Below are positions 26,895 to 35,731 of a DNA stretch of 64,000 nt, one piece after another. This DNA comes from Burkholderia vietnamiensis LMG 10929 (GTDB taxonomy: Bacteria > Pseudomonadota > Gammaproteobacteria > Burkholderiales > Burkholderiaceae): the NCBI RefSeq assembly GCF_000959445.1, contig NZ_CP009631.1:2914001-2978000 (forward strand), written 5' to 3'. Position numbers and translations under genes: made by a program. Numbering within the stretch: position 1 is the first letter of the stretch; every line of letters starts with the position of its first letter. A model generated the notes under the pieces. It worked only from the letters and a program-made list of their open reading frames with translations, had not been told where the DNA came from and did not search any database.

Positions 26895-29791
26895 GCCATC
26901 TCCGTCATTGCCTTATCGAAGGCTTTTTCCTGCTCTACCATATCCGCGTATTTTTCGACACTGTGATCTTTCACACGAAGAATAGCCTCTTGCCCGGTGC
27001 CAAATGCACAGCGAGAACACCACGATTCCAACTCGTTCGGGGTCAGGACATCGGCAAGCGCTTGAAGTGCAAACACCGCAATCGTCGCCTCCCACGTAAT
27101 CAGCATGCTTACCACTCGGAGCGATGCAACCATTGCCACCCGCGAGGCAACAGTCTCGACCGCCATGATGACCACTCTATTCCCTGAGCGGGCCGCCAAC
27201 TTCTTGAATAACGGTGCAGCAGTACTGATGGCGTCGATGACGAAGGCCGTGCCGGAGGCGACGCCCAGCAACGTTTTGGCGACCAAAACCCACATTACGT
27301 CATACTGGCCACTCTTCAGCTTTTTTTGAGTTGCCCCATAGTCCAACCACGCTGCAGCAAATGCCCCAGCTCCGGACAAAAAGCCCCCCACCATCTTCCA
27401 ACTCATCGTCCGAACAGCCTTCTTCAGCGTCCCGTAGTACGGAGTCATCGTGATTGTGATGATCGACGCACTGAGCGATGCGCCCGACTTGATCAATTTG
27501 GTGGTGGTATCTTCGTCCTTGGCCTCCGACAACAGATGCCAGAAGTTCACCAGCTCACATAGCGCAGCAACCACCGCAATACGACCCAGACGAAGCTCCT
27601 TCATCGCGTTCGCATCATTGTCGGCCTTCAACTTTTCCCACACTTCATACAGCTCGGTGGTTGGGTTCGGCCCCGCCTTTGTCGACGCCACTAACACGGT
27701 TCGCGCCGTACGAAAGCGTTGCAAAATTTCGCTTCGGCTCACTTTGTCATACAGCGCCTGCTTGCGGACGAGTGCCAGCGCATCCTCGACCGGTAAGCCC
27801 GCTCGCTGGAGAAACAGCGTCTGAACAATCTTCTCCCCGACAAAATCCCCCAACTTATTGATTCGGAGTTTGTCGAAAACACGGTCACCGATAGTCATGA
27901 GCAAAACGTCACGCCCTTGCTCTTTGTACATTGCCCCCAAGTATGAGATCTTCGCCGAGTTTGTTTCGAGCGCCAACTTTGAATATTTCTTATAGTAGTC
28001 AGTCAGTTTTCCAATATACTTCACCGCCGTTACGACATATTTGACACCATCGTCCTCTAATGGCTTATCCTTGTGCTCCAGCGCGCTCGCCAGCAATTTC
28101 CCAAGTTCCTCGCGGCCTGCGGGATGATTCATGGCGACCGCTCGCCACACTATGCTTTCCTTGTCCGTCGGCTTCCAACGCCCCACCAGATCATCGAGAA
28201 TCGTAAGTCCTTTGGGTGTGGACCCCAACCCGTCGATTGCCATTGCTACCGCAACCTCGAACTCGAAGCTGTCACTAAGATCGTCGCAGTAATAGTCCTC
28301 AAGCGTGTCCACAAGAAGTTTTGCCCGCAACCATTTCCCGACATCGTCGCTACGCGTTTCCTGCAATTTAAACACCGCGTCTTGCAATTTCTTGTATGGC
28401 TTGCGGAAATCCTCGATGCGCTTGCGCTGAAGTCGAGCTTCGTATCGAGACCATTCGAACTTCTGCATTCCGTCCAGATTCCGATCATGGAAGCCGGGTT
28501 GCGCTTTCGCATATTCACGCGCTTCGTTCATGATTTCGTCGCGGTACTTGCCAAGGTAAGGCGCGCTTGAACTCGCGCTGCCCGCGCGGCTAAATCGGCC
28601 AATCTGGATAAGACGCGTCTGATAGCTTCCCGGGATGTTGTTGGCAGCCATCCAGTCGAGATCGTCATAATACGCATTGACCTCCTTGGCACGCGCAGCA
28701 TCGGCGCCCGCCAGTGCTCTGGTGCGTTGCGCCGCCAAACCAGCTCGGGCTGTCGCCGAGCCGAGCGGAGTCATGGCATGCGCCTCTTTCGCCATGGCCT
28801 CCTGGTTCGCGAGACTCTGTTTCGTACGCGAATCGACGATACGTTTGGCCGTGTCGATGTCATTCAGGGCCATCACTTTCATGCCGACTTCCTGCTGCGA
28901 TCCGTATCGGTCGAGCCAGGACACCGGGTCGTTGCGAAAGCCGTTCAGTTCGTGAACGTTGCCGACCGCATCCCACAAAGCGAACAACATTGGGGGATAG
29001 TTCGACGGAGTAGCCCGGCCTCCACCAGAATCCGTTTGTCCAACGTGGACCATCATTTTCACAAGCGACTGGCTCGCCGACAGTGGCGATGCCTGTCGGA
29101 TGTTCAAAGGATAACGCGACACCTCACGGGCAAGCAGATCTTCTCGATAGCTACCATCGTCTGCAGTAAAGCGCTCCTTGTCGTCAAACGGGCGCAACTG
29201 TTTTGCGTCTAGGCCCGGCATGTACTCGAGTACATCGTTAACTGACGACTCAGTTGCAACGACCGCGTGACCTGTCCCATCCTTTCCGGTAGCGATCCAT
29301 TTTGACGGCTCGATCCATTGCATGCGTTGTTCACGCAAGTCTGCGTAAATCTCGTATTTATCGAATGTTCGTGGATGCCATGCAAGTTGCGAGAATGCGA
29401 TATAGACCTTGCCCGTACAGAGTTCGGGCTGCTCGATCGCGATGACATCCATCGGTACGGCTATGGCACACAATGCACAGTTCGGATGGGTCGTCGGAAC
29501 GGACGGGAGCGGTCGCGACTGCTTCCATAACCGACCGTCTTCAGTCACCTTGTACACTTCCCAGTAATTAGGACCACGTGCACCTACTTCGTAGAAAAGA
29601 TAGAGCCACCCGTCGCGCAAGGTCCGCAAACCATACTGATGCTCGGAGAGGCTAACATTGGTGACACGGTCGCCGACGATGCCGGCGGGCATCTTGGCCT
29701 TGATCGTGTTGGGCAAGACTGCGTACCGCACCGGCAAGATCGGCAACCCCGTCTTCTCACAGTTGGCACATTTCTGGTTATTTGCTGCCAT
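26891..29791 (-). CDS. VasX-like pore-forming T6SS effector
   Basis: A 966-residue toxin candidate. The N-terminus MAANNQKCANCEKTGLPILP with VRYAVLP matches the VasX N-terminal region, a T6SS loading domain with a Cys pair. The middle is soluble and helical (DUARA-type coiled stretches about residues 350-480). The C-terminal third holds about five hydrophobic segments between residues 715 and 925, including LIKSGASLSASIITITMTP, VAKTLLGVASGTAFVIDA and LITWEATIAVFALQALADVL, consistent with a colicin-like inner-membrane pore. It is followed with 4-nt overlap by a membrane immunity candidate and preceded by a DUF4123 adaptor. Confidence 0.8.
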   Translation of the reverse strand: MAANNQKCANCEKTGLPILPVRYAVLPNTIKAKMPAGIVGDRVTNVSLSEHQYGLRTLRDGWLYLFYEVGARGPNYWEVYKVTEDGRLWKQSRPLPSVPTTHPNCALCAIAVPMDVIAIEQPELCTGKVYIAFSQLAWHPRTFDKYEIYADLREQRMQWIEPSKWIATGKDGTGHAVVATESSVNDVLEYMPGLDAKQLRPFDDKERFTADDGSYREDLLAREVSRYPLNIRQASPLSASQSLVKMMVHVGQTDSGGGRATPSNYPPMLFALWDAVGNVHELNGFRNDPVSWLDRYGSQQEVGMKVMALNDIDTAKRIVDSRTKQSLANQEAMAKEAHAMTPLGSATARAGLAAQRTRALAGADAARAKEVNAYYDDLDWMAANNIPGSYQTRLIQIGRFSRAGSASSSAPYLGKYRDEIMNEAREYAKAQPGFHDRNLDGMQKFEWSRYEARLQRKRIEDFRKPYKKLQDAVFKLQETRSDDVGKWLRAKLLVDTLEDYYCDDLSDSFEFEVAVAMAIDGLGSTPKGLTILDDLVGRWKPTDKESIVWRAVAMNHPAGREELGKLLASALEHKDKPLEDDGVKYVVTAVKYIGKLTDYYKKYSKLALETNSAKISYLGAMYKEQGRDVLLMTIGDRVFDKLRINKLGDFVGEKIVQTLFLQRAGLPVEDALALVRKQALYDKVSRSEILQRFRTARTVLVASTKAGPNPTTELYEVWEKLKADNDANAMKELRLGRIAVVAALCELVNFWHLLSEAKDEDTTTKLIKSGASLSASIITITMTPYYGTLKKAVRTMSWKMVGGFLSGAGAFAAAWLDYGATQKKLKSGQYDVMWVLVAKTLLGVASGTAFVIDAISTAAPLFKKLAARSGNRVVIMAVETVASRVAMVASLRVVSMLITWEATIAVFALQALADVLTPNELESWCSRCAFGTGQEAILRVKDHSVEKYADMVEQEKAFDKAMTEMA

Positions 29792-29834
29792 ACGCTCTCT
29801 TCGTATCGAATTCAGGCAATTTTGCCAACACCAA

Positions 29835-30815
29835 TCAACGGGGCGACGAAGCGCTCAATCGCTCGTACCAAGCACCGTCTCTAATTTCTACAATGTCTTG
29901 TTCCGTCAATACACTAACTGCTGCCGTATAAAACTTGTCTGGCGCTCTAGCACCCAAAAGCTGCAGCACCTTCGGATGTAGGTCGAACTGCGGGTGCCAT
30001 GCTAGAGCACTCTCGACAAATGCCACGCGATCGTCCCGGTCGAACAGTCCATAGTGCTCTGCACGCTCCGCGGCAGCGACTGCTGCAGCAATTTCGGAGG
30101 GTTCCGGTTGGCGATCAACCTTCATGGCATACAACGCAAGCGCTCTATTGACCGATCCGTGACGATGAATCTGCTGCCACTGCTCGGTCGTCAACGACAG
30201 ATCGGCACGTGACCCGGCCAACACACTGTACGTGCGAGGTTTAGCGCTCGCGTCAAGCGCATGCCATACCTTTACGGGCCCTAGTAGCGTCTGCTGTTGT
30301 TCTTGGGAGAGCACTGGCCAGATCAGACTAAGGGCTCGCGTGTCGTAGAAGCGCAGCACACACGGCAGCCCTTCCTCGTTGTACTGCAAAACGTGGCGGC
30401 CCCAATGCTCCGCGACCTCGTCCAACGATGCGTCACTGGCGAGCCACCCACCGACGCGCTGCCCCAGTCCTTCGGCCATTGACATAGGACGACGGTCCTC
30501 GAAGGCAATCCTCACACTCTCCGCAAATGCTCCAGCCCCTTCCGGAGTATTAAGGTCCAACTCAACGAGATATGGCCGGTGATTGTCAGGAAACGCATCG
30601 TGCATCACCTCCACGATCGCACGCTTCAATTGGCGGAACCGCTGGGCTTCCTCGTCGTCATTCGTGAAATCTCGCTGACTCGGATCGACGACAAGATAGC
30701 AGTGCATCTCCGGCCGCTTGCTGAAGTATGTGCGCAAGCTGCTGACGGCCGCGTCTATCGCGATGACCTCCGGCGAGTCGTCCATACCGAGCGCGTCTGA
30801 GTTTTCCATATTCAC
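29835..30815 (-). CDS. DUF4123-domain T6SS adaptor/chaperone
   Basis: A 326-residue protein with a DUF4123 domain in its first half (HCYLVVDPSQRDF, then PYLVELDL, then RHVLQYNEEGLPCVLRFYDTRAL with WPVLSQEQQQTLLGPV). DUF4123 proteins (Tec/Tap) bind a specific effector and hand it to its VgrG; they are not secreted. The GTG start overlaps the vgrG stop by one nucleotide (TAGTG), so translation is coupled; an ATG two codons later is an alternative. The gene order vgrG-adaptor-effector names its likely cargo, the VasX-like toxin. Confidence 0.87.
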   Translation of the reverse strand: MNMENSDALGMDDSPEVIAIDAAVSSLRTYFSKRPEMHCYLVVDPSQRDFTNDDEEAQRFRQLKRAIVEVMHDAFPDNHRPYLVELDLNTPEGAGAFAESVRIAFEDRRPMSMAEGLGQRVGGWLASDASLDEVAEHWGRHVLQYNEEGLPCVLRFYDTRALSLIWPVLSQEQQQTLLGPVKVWHALDASAKPRTYSVLAGSRADLSLTTEQWQQIHRHGSVNRALALYAMKVDRQPEPSEIAAAVAAAERAEHYGLFDRDDRVAFVESALAWHPQFDLHPKVLQLLGARAPDKFYTAAVSVLTEQDIVEIRDGAWYERLSASSPR

Positions 30816-33346
30816 TACTCCAGCACAACGCTCGAAGCGCTATCTGCGGCCGCCGAAGCCGTCTTCCAGGCACACCCCTTCGGCACGCTCGCAATCGGTG
30901 AAGGCAGGCGCATTGACGACGCCCCCGGCTTATCCCAGCTCGAACACTTCTCGAGAATCTGCCCGCTCGTCCCGTTCTCGATCAGATCAGGCGTTATCTT
31001 TATGTACGATCCACCCGCACCGATCCAGATCTCCTTCTCTGCCGAAATCACGACTCTCCCGTTCGAACTCGTGATCGTCACGTCGTTGAGCGCCGCGAGC
31101 TTCATCTCGTCGCTCTGCGCCTGAATTTCCACCTTGCCCTTCGCCGCAAACAACTTGATCCCTGCATTCTGCGCGAACAGGCTGATCTTCTCCATCACGC
31201 TCGCTATCAGCGATTTGCCGGCCGCCACGTGCGTGCTCTTGCCGCTCACGATATTGACTTGCTGGTTGGCCGTCAGTTGCGCTGAATCCTGAGTCGACAG
31301 CCCCAGACCCGCAGGACTCGCCATCAGCATGATCGGCGTCGAGAAGCCGTTCGCGTTACCCGTGCCGCCGCCACCGGTCCGGCCGCCGCTGCCAGCCCCA
31401 CCGCTCACGCTATAGTGCGTCGCGTCGGTGAACTTCTTGAGTGCGTCCTGCCCTTCCTGCAAACTTTCAGCCTGATTCGACGAGCTCGCCTGCGACGTCA
31501 GATCGATAACGGTCTCCGCACTGGCCAACTGCTCGGACGCTGCGGTCACGTTCAACGGCTGGTTCGTCGCGGTCGGGTGGGTCGATACGAACAAGCCCTG
31601 TCCCGCCCGAATGGCGCCGTAGGCGTCGGATTTAAGGTCGAACCCACTTCCAAGGAAAGCGCCGCGCGTATTGTCGGTCTGCTGGATCAGGTACCCCAGA
31701 TGCAAGTGGGACTGATAGCTGCTCGAGTAAAGGTGCACCCGATTCTGCTGCGTCGAGTCGTCCATTACGAGCTGGTTGTAGCCAGTGCCGCCGTATTCAC
31801 GCGAGCGCTGACCCGACAGCAAGCCGTTCGTGTGCCACACCGGCTGCGTAGCACCCCCGTACATTCTCGCAATGATCACGGGCCGGTCACAGTCACCTTC
31901 CATGAAACCGACCACCACTTCATCACCCTTGCGCAGCGGCTGAATTCCCCCACGATTGGAGCCTGCATCAAGGAACGTCGGGCGTACCCAACACGATGCG
32001 CGTTCATCCTGGCCATTGCGGCGATTCCAGTGGAACCACACCTTCACCCGGTTCAGTGAATCGGTGTACACCTCTTCCCCGCTCGGCCCGGCGACGATTG
32101 CATTCTGCAACTGCATGACCGGTTTCTTGTGTTCGAACGGGCTACGGAACGGGACGTTGCGCGGTTGCGCCTCCACCACCACCTGAAAGAAACCTTCGCT
32201 GCCGTCTGCGTGGCGGACCGTTGCGCCAGCCTTTGCTTGCGCAACTTCTGCAGCCAGCCCGTCGGGAAACTGATCCGCCTCGTCCAGACCAGGCAGGTTA
32301 TTGCAGATCAGCCAGTCGACTCCGAGCAGAACAAATTCGCGATCCGGTTGGCTGCCCGCATCATGCACCGGATGACCGCGAAGTTCGAAGCGCCGCCCCG
32401 GCATCGCGCAGCGCAAGCCGCCTATTCCGTGAAAACGCTTCATCCGCGATTTGCGCTCTTCAAGCCGAATCTGCGCAAGACGCTCACCCTGCTCGCGGTC
32501 CGACCACATGTACGCGCCAGGGTAGTCGTAGATTTCCCCATCGGTCGGCAACTCGCCGTTCACGTCCGTCACGCCCTGTACCTGGCGAGGGAGATCGGGG
32601 CGCTTGTAGTCGAACGAGCGCGACGTCAGTTGCGCACTGTCGATCTGAAGCTGCTCTTTCCACTGCGCGAATCCATCCAGTTCCCCACTGATTTCGGTGG
32701 GACCGAACTCGACAACCGGCTGTTTCAGTTGAGGGACGAAATAAACGTCGTCCGTCACAACCATCGTGTGCGATCGGCCATTTTCGGCTTGCTCGAAGTA
32801 CGGAAATACGCCGACCTCCTCCATGCTGCGATAGACGAAATTCAGGTCGTATTCCCACTGCACGCGATTCGAATAGGACGGCAGCGGCTTGTGCAGATCG
32901 ATGCGGAACGCGCCCCGCGCTTGCGGGTGCTCATTGAAGACGTCCACCAGTATCTGTTCGCCGTTCTGCTCCTGCCAGTCGCGCATGTCGCGGCGCAGGC
33001 GCAAGAAGTAAAGCCAGGACGAGAACGCCAGCTTGTAAAAAGTCAACGGGCCATCCGCACCCAGCCGGCTGAAACGGTGGACGTAGCCATGGATCGGCAT
33101 GTACGAGCCGTCCGTCTGCTGGATCCAGAGCGTGACGGGCTTGGCGAGTAGCGCACTCAGCTCAATCTGGCTGCCGCGTGGCGAAACGGCATCAATCTCG
33201 AATTCGTAATCGCGACCGAGTCGAGCCGTTCCTTTTACATAAAGCGGCAATAACCAGTCAACCCCAAGCGGCGTATCGAGTTTGACAAGACGATTGTATT
33301 GCGCGTCGCCGAGACGCAGCGTCTTATAAAGTGCGGTGTGGCCCAT
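30815..33346 (-). CDS. vgrG: VgrG spike protein (TssI)
   Basis: An 843-residue T6SS spike protein. Residues about 1-400 form the gp27-like base (YVKGTARLGRDYEFEIDAVS, SYSNRVQWEYDLNFVYRSMEEVGVFPYFE), then an OB-fold/gp5-like segment (YTDSLNRVKVWFHWNR, SRGGIQPLRKGDEVVVGFMEGDCDRPVI pieces near 440-510), then a DUF2345 beta-prism region (QVNIVSGKSTHVAAGKSL to KEIWIGAGGSYIKI). The C-terminal 45 residues after SYIKITPDLIENGTSG are non-catalytic and Ser/Ala/Pro-rich, so the effector is carried by non-covalent loading through the DUF4123 adaptor. It is the first gene of the cassette. Confidence 0.95.
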   Translation of the reverse strand: MGHTALYKTLRLGDAQYNRLVKLDTPLGVDWLLPLYVKGTARLGRDYEFEIDAVSPRGSQIELSALLAKPVTLWIQQTDGSYMPIHGYVHRFSRLGADGPLTFYKLAFSSWLYFLRLRRDMRDWQEQNGEQILVDVFNEHPQARGAFRIDLHKPLPSYSNRVQWEYDLNFVYRSMEEVGVFPYFEQAENGRSHTMVVTDDVYFVPQLKQPVVEFGPTEISGELDGFAQWKEQLQIDSAQLTSRSFDYKRPDLPRQVQGVTDVNGELPTDGEIYDYPGAYMWSDREQGERLAQIRLEERKSRMKRFHGIGGLRCAMPGRRFELRGHPVHDAGSQPDREFVLLGVDWLICNNLPGLDEADQFPDGLAAEVAQAKAGATVRHADGSEGFFQVVVEAQPRNVPFRSPFEHKKPVMQLQNAIVAGPSGEEVYTDSLNRVKVWFHWNRRNGQDERASCWVRPTFLDAGSNRGGIQPLRKGDEVVVGFMEGDCDRPVIIARMYGGATQPVWHTNGLLSGQRSREYGGTGYNQLVMDDSTQQNRVHLYSSSYQSHLHLGYLIQQTDNTRGAFLGSGFDLKSDAYGAIRAGQGLFVSTHPTATNQPLNVTAASEQLASAETVIDLTSQASSSNQAESLQEGQDALKKFTDATHYSVSGGAGSGGRTGGGGTGNANGFSTPIMLMASPAGLGLSTQDSAQLTANQQVNIVSGKSTHVAAGKSLIASVMEKISLFAQNAGIKLFAAKGKVEIQAQSDEMKLAALNDVTITSSNGRVVISAEKEIWIGAGGSYIKITPDLIENGTSGQILEKCSSWDKPGASSMRLPSPIASVPKGCAWKTASAAADSASSVVLE

Positions 33347-34003
33347 GCAGCATTCCCTTGGTTGGTATTCAGGTGGGGTTTCTGCCGAGGGCTGATTATA
33401 AATGCCTTTCTGAACAAGACGATAGCGCGCCTTGCATACCGGCCTATTTCGAATGAATTGGCAATCTGACGTTCACGCGTGAAAATTACCGGATTTTCAC
33501 ATTCTTTCAGGAAAAACTTTCCGATTGCTTGGTGAGCCGGATTTCTTGAATCACATATCACCTTCCTGAGCCCGGCCAGCTACGGCCGCTCCGTCGATGA
33601 ATTTCCGCATCGGCGCACTTCGCTCATGCGTCTCGTTCAGACAATGGCGTATGTCGGTGCCGAACCCAGGCAAAGTCGTGGCAAAGAGAGCTCGCCCTGA
33701 AACAACCGCTGGAAGGCTGGGCTCGCGCGGCCGGCAACAGAAGGTGCTGTACCGGTCTGACAACAAGACACCATTGTCGGTCGACTGCGTGCGCTATCAG
33801 GTCATGCGACCCGAGGAGTGTTTGGAGTTTGATCGAGACCTGACGGAGATCAGCGGGTCCCAATTGGAGATGAGCCGATGTCGAAGGCAGGCCGCAACTG
33901 CTGGACGCTTGCACGCACGCGGCAATCCGGAACCCCGCAAGGGCACGGACGCGATCACTGGAGATCGGCACTCAGGCTACGTTCGGCGTCTCGCGGAGAT
34001 ATT
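33347..34003. other. vgrG upstream region and interval to tRNA-Leu
   Basis: The first 200 nt are AT-rich and should hold the vgrG promoter. The remaining 450 nt show continuous open frames on both strands but no domain, ribosome site or integrase remnant that I recognise. The interval ends at the CCA end of the intron-containing tRNA-Leu. Confidence 0.5.
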
Positions 34004-34350
34004 TGGTGCCGGGGACCGGACTCGAACCGGCAAGCCAATTAAGGCGGCGGATTTTCGTCACACTGCTTCTTTCAAAGCCGGCGTCGCCAAGACGACGCCG
34101 TTCGTGCGCTGGACTATGCCTTCGCCATCGCGCGCGGGCGTTTTATCGCTGCCCGTGCGCTTTAGGCGCCCCCCGTCTAGTCTCTACACCTTCCTCGCGG
34201 GCGCTGCGCCGCGAGGCTTGGCTCGGTGTTGCCTCGATGCGCGTCGCGCATCAGGGGTTTCGCCGAATTTGAAGGGTTCTGCACCGGCCGTTTCCGGCCG
34301 GGCACTCAATCGTTTAAGTCCGCTATGTTTACCAATTTCATCACCCCGGC
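34004..34350 (-). tRNA. tRNA-Leu(UAA), interrupted by a group I intron
   Basis: The 5' exon (34316-34350, 35 nt) has the acceptor strand GCCGGGG and a D-arm with AAATTGG, ending at GCGGACTT. The 3' exon (34004-34055, 52 nt) starts AAAATCCGC, contains a long variable arm, the T-loop GGTTCGAGTCC and CCCCGGC-A-CCA with encoded CCA. Joined, they give an 87-nt class II tRNA with anticodon stem GCGGA/TCCGC, loop CTTAAAA and anticodon UAA. The acceptor strands pair over all 7 bp. A TAGAAT -10 box lies at 34366-34371. The exons are separated by a 260-nt intron after U34, so simple tRNA searches that allow no intron may miss it. Confidence 0.93.
34056..34315 (-). ncRNA. group I self-splicing intron in the tRNA-Leu anticodon loop
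   Basis: The 260-nt intron begins AAACGATTGAG after U34 and ends in the obligatory terminal G. All four conserved core elements are present in order: P (TTCGGCGAAACC, 34254-34271), Q (CACCGAGCCAAGCC, 34215-34228), R (GGTGTAGAGACTAGACGG, within 34173-34194) and S (GCATAGTCC, 34111-34119). GACTA of R and TAGTC of S form P7, the guanosine-binding helix. The core resembles the IC3 class of cyanobacterial tRNA-Leu and Azoarcus tRNA-Ile introns. It has no homing endonuclease gene. Confidence 0.92.
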
Positions 34351-34584
34351 AAAAGGGCGGACGCGATTCTACCATTGCTTCGCGCATCCGTTCCCCGATT
34401 CGGGTGCGGCGCATCGCGCCGCGCCGCGCGCATGAGCGCCGCCGCCATCGCCGCCGCTCGTTTCCCGCGCCGCAGCCTCCCGCCGCTACAATCGGATCGG
34501 CCATGCTCGTGCGCAACCGAACGCCCGCATCCCCCGCCACGCGTTCTTGCGAAACTGCCTCGCCGCGCGTCATCGCGAAGTCAC

Positions 34585-34619
34585 AAACGTTTTCGATAAT
34601 CCACTCGCCGAAAACGTTT
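34585..34619. promoter_or_regulatory. paired AAACGTTT operators of the LacI-family regulator
   Basis: Two AAACGTTT palindromes lie at 34585-34592 and 34612-34619, 27 bp centre to centre, 16 to 50 nt before the lacI-type start. The first reads CAAACGTTTTCG and the second CGAAAACGTTTA. LacI/GalR-family proteins typically bind such dyads with central CG, so this looks like an autoregulatory double operator. Confidence 0.72.
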
Positions 34620-34634
34620 ACATCGCGTCACGCC

Positions 34635-35660
34635 ATGCCCCAGACCATCAAGGACGTCGCCGCCCTCGCCGGCTTCTCCATCGCCACCGTATCGCGTGCG
34701 ATCAACGCGCCGCACACCGTCAGCCCCGCGACGCTGGCGGCGATCCGCACCGCGATCGACACGCTGCAGTTCCGCCCGAGCCCGCTCGGCCGTCAATTGC
34801 GCGGCGAGCGCACGCGCCTCGTCGGCGTCGTCGTGCCGACGATCGCGAACCCGGTGTTCGCCGACTGCCTGCAAGGCATCGACGAACTGGCGACCGCGGC
34901 CGGCTTCAAGCTGATCCTGATGACGACCGAATACGACGCGGCCCGCGAGCGGCACGCGATCGAAACGCTGCGCGAACAACGCGTCGAAGGCCTGATCCTG
35001 ACCGTCGCCGACGCCGACACGCATCCGCTGCTCGACATGCTCGATCGCGACGGCCCGCACTACGTGCTGATGCACAACGACACGCAGCGCCGCCCGTCGG
35101 TGTCGGTCGACAACCGCCGCGCCGCCTACGACGGCGTCCGTCTGCTGACCGCGCGCGGCCATCGCCGCGTGCTGATGCTGGCCGGCTCGCTCGCCGCATC
35201 CGACCGCGCGCGCCAGCGTCATCTCGGCTACGCGCAGGCACTCGCCGAAGCCGATGTCGCGACGCTGCCGCCCGTCGAAGTCGACTTCAACGCCGCCGAG
35301 CTGCCCGACGCGGTGCTCGCGCATCTCACCGCGCGCGCGACGCGCCCGACCGCGCTGTTCTGCAGCAACGACCTGCTCGCGATGGTCGTGATGCGCGGCC
35401 TGCGCCGCGCGGGCTTCTCGGTTCCCGACGACCTGTCGGTGCTCGGCTTCGACGGCATCGCAATCGGCGAGCTGCTCACGCCGCCGCTCGCGAGCGTCGC
35501 GACGCCGAACCAGGATATCGGCCGCCATGCGTGGCGCCGCCTCGTCGATTGCATCGGCGGCGCGTCGATCGAACGCACGTCGCTGATCCTGCCGCACACG
35601 GTGCGCGACGGCGCGACCGTCGCGCCGCCGGCCGCCGACCTGCAAACCCGCAACGCCTGA
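34635..35660 (+). CDS. LacI-family transcriptional regulator
   Basis: A 341-residue LacI/GalR repressor. The DNA-binding head is TIKDVAALAGFSIATVSRAINAP with a hinge helix near residue 50 (SPLGRQLRGERTRLVGVVVP), followed by a periplasmic-binding-protein-like ligand domain. It is the first gene before a binding-protein ABC importer and a GpdQ-like phosphodiesterase, and two operator-like dyads precede it, so it probably represses the operon until a substrate-derived ligand appears. The ligand is unknown. Confidence 0.92.
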   Translation: MPQTIKDVAALAGFSIATVSRAINAPHTVSPATLAAIRTAIDTLQFRPSPLGRQLRGERTRLVGVVVPTIANPVFADCLQGIDELATAAGFKLILMTTEYDAARERHAIETLREQRVEGLILTVADADTHPLLDMLDRDGPHYVLMHNDTQRRPSVSVDNRRAAYDGVRLLTARGHRRVLMLAGSLAASDRARQRHLGYAQALAEADVATLPPVEVDFNAAELPDAVLAHLTARATRPTALFCSNDLLAMVVMRGLRRAGFSVPDDLSVLGFDGIAIGELLTPPLASVATPNQDIGRHAWRRLVDCIGGASIERTSLILPHTVRDGATVAPPAADLQTRNA

Positions 35661-35731
35661 ACCCCCGAATGCACCCGCCGCGCGCCCGCGCGCGGCACGC
35701 GAAGCTACCCCACCCTGCCCGGAGATCCACC

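Larger units (their letters stand above)
23950..34003. mobile_element. T6SS effector island adjoining tRNA-Leu (boundaries approximate)
   Basis: A block of about 10 kb with visibly lower GC than both flanks carries tssF, PAAR, an immunity candidate, a VasX-like toxin, a DUF4123 adaptor and vgrG. It ends directly at the 3' terminus of a tRNA-Leu gene, the classical insertion point for genomic islands. No integrase gene and no duplicated tRNA end were found, so mobility is inferred from composition and position only. Confidence 0.45.

Noticed and set aside
33347..34003. Search for an integrase gene beside the tRNA
   Set aside because: No tyrosine or serine recombinase motif could be read on either strand, so none is annotated.
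34004..34055. A tRNA 3' fragment as an island attachment-site duplicate
   Set aside because: The matching 5' half was found at 34316-34350, so this is the 3' exon of an intron-split tRNA, not a duplicated attachment site.
33597..34634. In-frame upstream extension of the LacI gene by more than 340 codons
   Set aside because: The extension crosses the tRNA-Leu gene and its intron on the other strand and has no ribosome site; the LacI protein starts normally at 34635.
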